7,314 bases of DNA from Desulfobacteraceae bacterium (GTDB taxonomy: Bacteria; Desulfobacterota; DSM-4660; Desulfatiglandales; B25-G16), in the NCBI GenBank assembly GCA_028572035.1, contig JAPVWE010000058.1:1-7314 (forward strand), read 5' to 3'. Numbering within the stretch: the first letter of the stretch is position 1; each line of letters begins with the position of its first letter. A program made the position numbers and the translations under genes. Under the pieces are notes generated by a model. It was not told the origin of the DNA and did no database searches. It was given only the letters and a program-made list of their open reading frames with translations. Positions 6,371 through 7,314 of the stretch are shown piece by piece.

Positions 6371-6394
6371 CTGAATTGCCTTTTGGGTATATAG

Positions 6395-6468
6395 TGGGCG
6401 ATGCGGGACTCGAACCCACGGCCTCTGGTTCCGGAGACCAGCGCTCTATCCTCCTGAGCTAATCGCCC
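6395..6468 (-). tRNA. tRNA-Arg (anticodon CCG)
   Basis: Complete cloverleaf on the minus strand: acceptor GGGCGAT pairs with ATCGCCC, discriminator A; D-arm GCTC/GAGC; anticodon stem CTGGT/ACCAG with loop CTCCGGA, so anticodon CCG (bases 6432-6434 on the plus strand), reading CGG codons; T-arm GTGGG/CCCGC with loop TTCGAGT. 74 nt; CCA is not encoded (CTA follows the discriminator) and must be added by the CCA-adding enzyme. Confidence 0.97.
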
Positions 6469-6477
6469 ATCTGTTTA

Positions 6478-6506
6478 TTTATAGATCATTTAACAAGAAA
6501 AATCAA
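6478..6506 (-). promoter_or_regulatory. Promoter of tRNA-Arg
   Basis: Read on the minus strand: TTGATT (bases 6506-6501, 4/6 to the -35 consensus), exactly 17 bp, then TATAAA (6483-6478, 5/6 to the -10 consensus). The start site would be near 6471, only a few nt before the mature tRNA 5' end at 6468. It may also serve the downstream small membrane-protein gene, for which I see no separate promoter. Confidence 0.6.
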
Positions 6507-6525
6507 GGGGTGAGTATCTTTACTA

Positions 6526-6554
6526 TTGAACCTTCCCGCTAAGATTATTATAGT
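6526..6554 (+). promoter_or_regulatory. Upstream candidate promoter (P1) facing the tRNA-tuf array
   Basis: TTGAAC (6526-6531, 4/6), a 17-bp spacer and TATAGT (6549-6554, 5/6). The transcript would start near 6561, about 158 nt before the first tRNA. The 250-bp region 6469-6718 holds no open reading frame that I trust; besides the promoters it contains only A- and T-rich sequence. Confidence 0.4.
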
Positions 6555-6667
6555 CAAAAAAGTAGTTACTTTGTTAAGAGAAAGTATGTAGAATAGAGGA
6601 TTAGAAAGGTTATCAATAATGAAGTGAAAGGGAGGGAAAAAAAATTTTGCTGTAGGGCGAATTTATA

Positions 6668-6696
6668 TTGCTATTTATTTTTTCCCTTGTTATCAT
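6668..6696 (+). promoter_or_regulatory. Proximal candidate promoter (P2) of the tRNA-tuf operon
   Basis: TTGCTA (6668-6673, 4/6), a 17-bp spacer and TATCAT (6691-6696, 5/6). The transcript would start near 6703, some 16 nt before the first tRNA at 6719, the short leader typical of stable-RNA operons. The A/T-rich run at 6637-6648 just upstream could act as an UP element. Confidence 0.5.
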
Positions 6697-6718
6697 AAAA
6701 AATTGATCTTTTCACAAA

Positions 6719-6791
6719 GCCAGCGTAGCTCAGCAGGCAGAGCAACTGATTTGTAATCAGTAGGTCGGGGGTTCGATTCCCTTCGCTGGCT
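6719..6791 (+). tRNA. tRNA-Thr (anticodon TGT)
   Basis: Acceptor GCCAGCG/CGCTGGC; D-arm GCTC/GAGC; anticodon stem ACTGA/TCAGT with loop TTTGTAA, anticodon TGT; T-arm GGGGG/CCCTT (two G-U pairs) with loop TTCGATT. 73 nt, discriminator T, CCA not encoded. First member of the array and equivalent in position to thrU of the E. coli tufB operon. Confidence 0.97.
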
Positions 6792-6808
6792 TCAAGATGG
6801 ATATTTTT

Positions 6809-6893
6809 GGAGAGGTTCCCGAGTGGTTAAAGGGAGCAGACTGTAAATCTGCCGGCTCAGCCTTCGGAGGTTCGAATCCTCCCCTCTCCACCA
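6809..6893 (+). tRNA. tRNA-Tyr (anticodon GTA)
   Basis: Acceptor GGAGAGG/CCTCTCC, discriminator A and encoded CCA (6891-6893). Anticodon stem GCAGA/TCTGC with loop CTGTAAA, anticodon GTA. The long variable arm (6853-6865 region, CGGCTCAGCCTTC) makes it class II as expected for bacterial tRNA-Tyr. T-arm GGAGG/CCTCC with loop TTCGAAT. 17 bp separate it from the preceding tRNA-Thr. Confidence 0.97.
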
Positions 6894-6931
6894 TCCAGAT
6901 AAGGATATTTGTCGGAAAGCCTATTTTGAAA

Positions 6932-7005
6932 GCGGGAATAGCTCAGTTGGCTAGAGCGTCAGCCTTCCAAGCTGAGGGTCGCGGGTTCGAGCCCCGTTTC
7001 CCGCT
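6932..7005 (+). tRNA. tRNA-Gly (anticodon TCC)
   Basis: Acceptor GCGGGAA/TTCCCGC; D-arm GCTC/GAGC with the TTGGCTA loop; anticodon stem TCAGC/GCTGA with loop CTTCCAA, anticodon TCC (6966-6968); T-arm GCGGG/CCCGT with loop TTCGAGC. Discriminator T, the usual base for tRNA-Gly. 74 nt, CCA not encoded. Confidence 0.97.
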
Positions 7006-7033
7006 CTCGTTATTGGATTTTAAGTGAGTGGCT

Positions 7034-7110
<77 letters not shown>

Positions 7111-7189
7111 GATTTAAATGCCCCTCTTTTCAGGTTGCATTTTTTGTATTTAAGACAATTGCGAACAGATAAATAAGGAGGTAACTACA

Positions 7190-7314
7190 ATGGCCAAAGA
7201 GAAATTTAAGAGGACAAAGCCACATATAAATGTCGGCACCATCGGTCATATAGATCATGGTAAGACGACGTTAACAGCGGCAATCACCCTCTGTTTATCA
7301 AAGGTTAATATGGC
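7190..7314 (+). CDS. tuf: Translation elongation factor Tu, N-terminal part (3' end outside window)
   Basis: EF-Tu is the GTPase that delivers aminoacyl-tRNA to the ribosomal A site. The 41 visible codons begin MAKEKFKRTKPHINVGTIGH and contain the G1 P-loop GHIDHGKT (19-26), with TTLTAAIT following, which is diagnostic of EF-Tu. A near-perfect Shine-Dalgarno site AAGGAGGT (7175-7182) lies 7 nt before the ATG. It follows tRNA-Thr(GGT) by about 80 bp with no evident terminator, so tRNAs and tuf are probably co-transcribed and the tRNAs cut out by RNase P and other RNases. The order Thr(TGT)-Tyr-Gly-Thr(GGT)-tuf equals the E. coli tufB operon. The gene runs off the right edge. Confidence 0.97.
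   Translation, partial: MAKEKFKRTKPHINVGTIGHIDHGKTTLTAAITLCLSKVNM

Noticed and set aside
6797..7027. 76-codon open frame GEVPEWLKGADCKSAGS... on the plus strand
   Set aside because: It is a translation of tRNA-Tyr and tRNA-Gly; this peptide pattern is a well-known false ORF over tRNA arrays.

Overview
The window looks like an ordinary chromosomal stretch from an anaerobic, moderately AT-rich bacterium. Two things point that way. A hemB-ahbD-ahbB cluster encodes parts of the siroheme-dependent (alternative) heme pathway, known from sulfate-reducing Desulfobacterota, related anaerobes such as some Nitrospirota, and methanogenic archaea. A tRNA-Thr/Tyr/Gly/Thr array leads into tuf, the bacterial tufB-type arrangement. 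Together with sigma70-like promoters and strong Shine-Dalgarno sites, a Desulfobacterota- or Nitrospirota-like bacterium is the best guess; the exact lineage cannot be read from this window.

Layout. (1) 2-1244: the 3' part of a HAD-family phosphatase, followed 4 bp later by a complete inositol-monophosphatase-family gene; probably one operon entering from the left. (2) 1300-3181: a promoter and a 599-residue AAA+ unfoldase built like ClpX but without the zinc-binding N-domain, with an altered pore-loop region and a C-terminal extension of about 180 residues. It keeps the IGF tripeptide by which ClpX docks on ClpP. This is the most unusual protein in the window. (3) 3246-6011: promoter, hemB, ahbD (overlapping hemB), ahbB and a hairpin terminator. 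An inverted pair of GTAGGCAGT-type repeats lies between ahbD and ahbB and supplies the last codons of ahbD. (4) 5999-6468, minus strand: a small membrane-anchored protein of unknown function and, upstream of it, tRNA-Arg(CCG) with its own well-formed promoter; an AT-rich palindrome sits between them. (5) 6526-7314: one or two promoters, then tRNA-Thr(TGT), tRNA-Tyr(GTA), tRNA-Gly(TCC), tRNA-Thr(GGT) and the start of tuf, which runs off the right edge.

How the genes work together. HemB makes porphobilinogen, the shared tetrapyrrole precursor. AhbB is one subunit of the siroheme decarboxylase. AhbD performs the last step, converting Fe-coproporphyrin III to heme b. The missing steps (hemA/hemL, hemC, hemD, siroheme synthesis, ahbA, ahbC) must lie elsewhere. 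The tRNA-tuf block couples four tRNAs to EF-Tu, which carries aminoacyl-tRNAs to the ribosome. I see no mobile element, CRISPR array, rRNA or obvious defence system. The items best worth follow-up are the extended ClpX-like ATPase, the repeat intruding into ahbD, the small conserved-looking membrane protein and the tandem promoters before the tRNA array.
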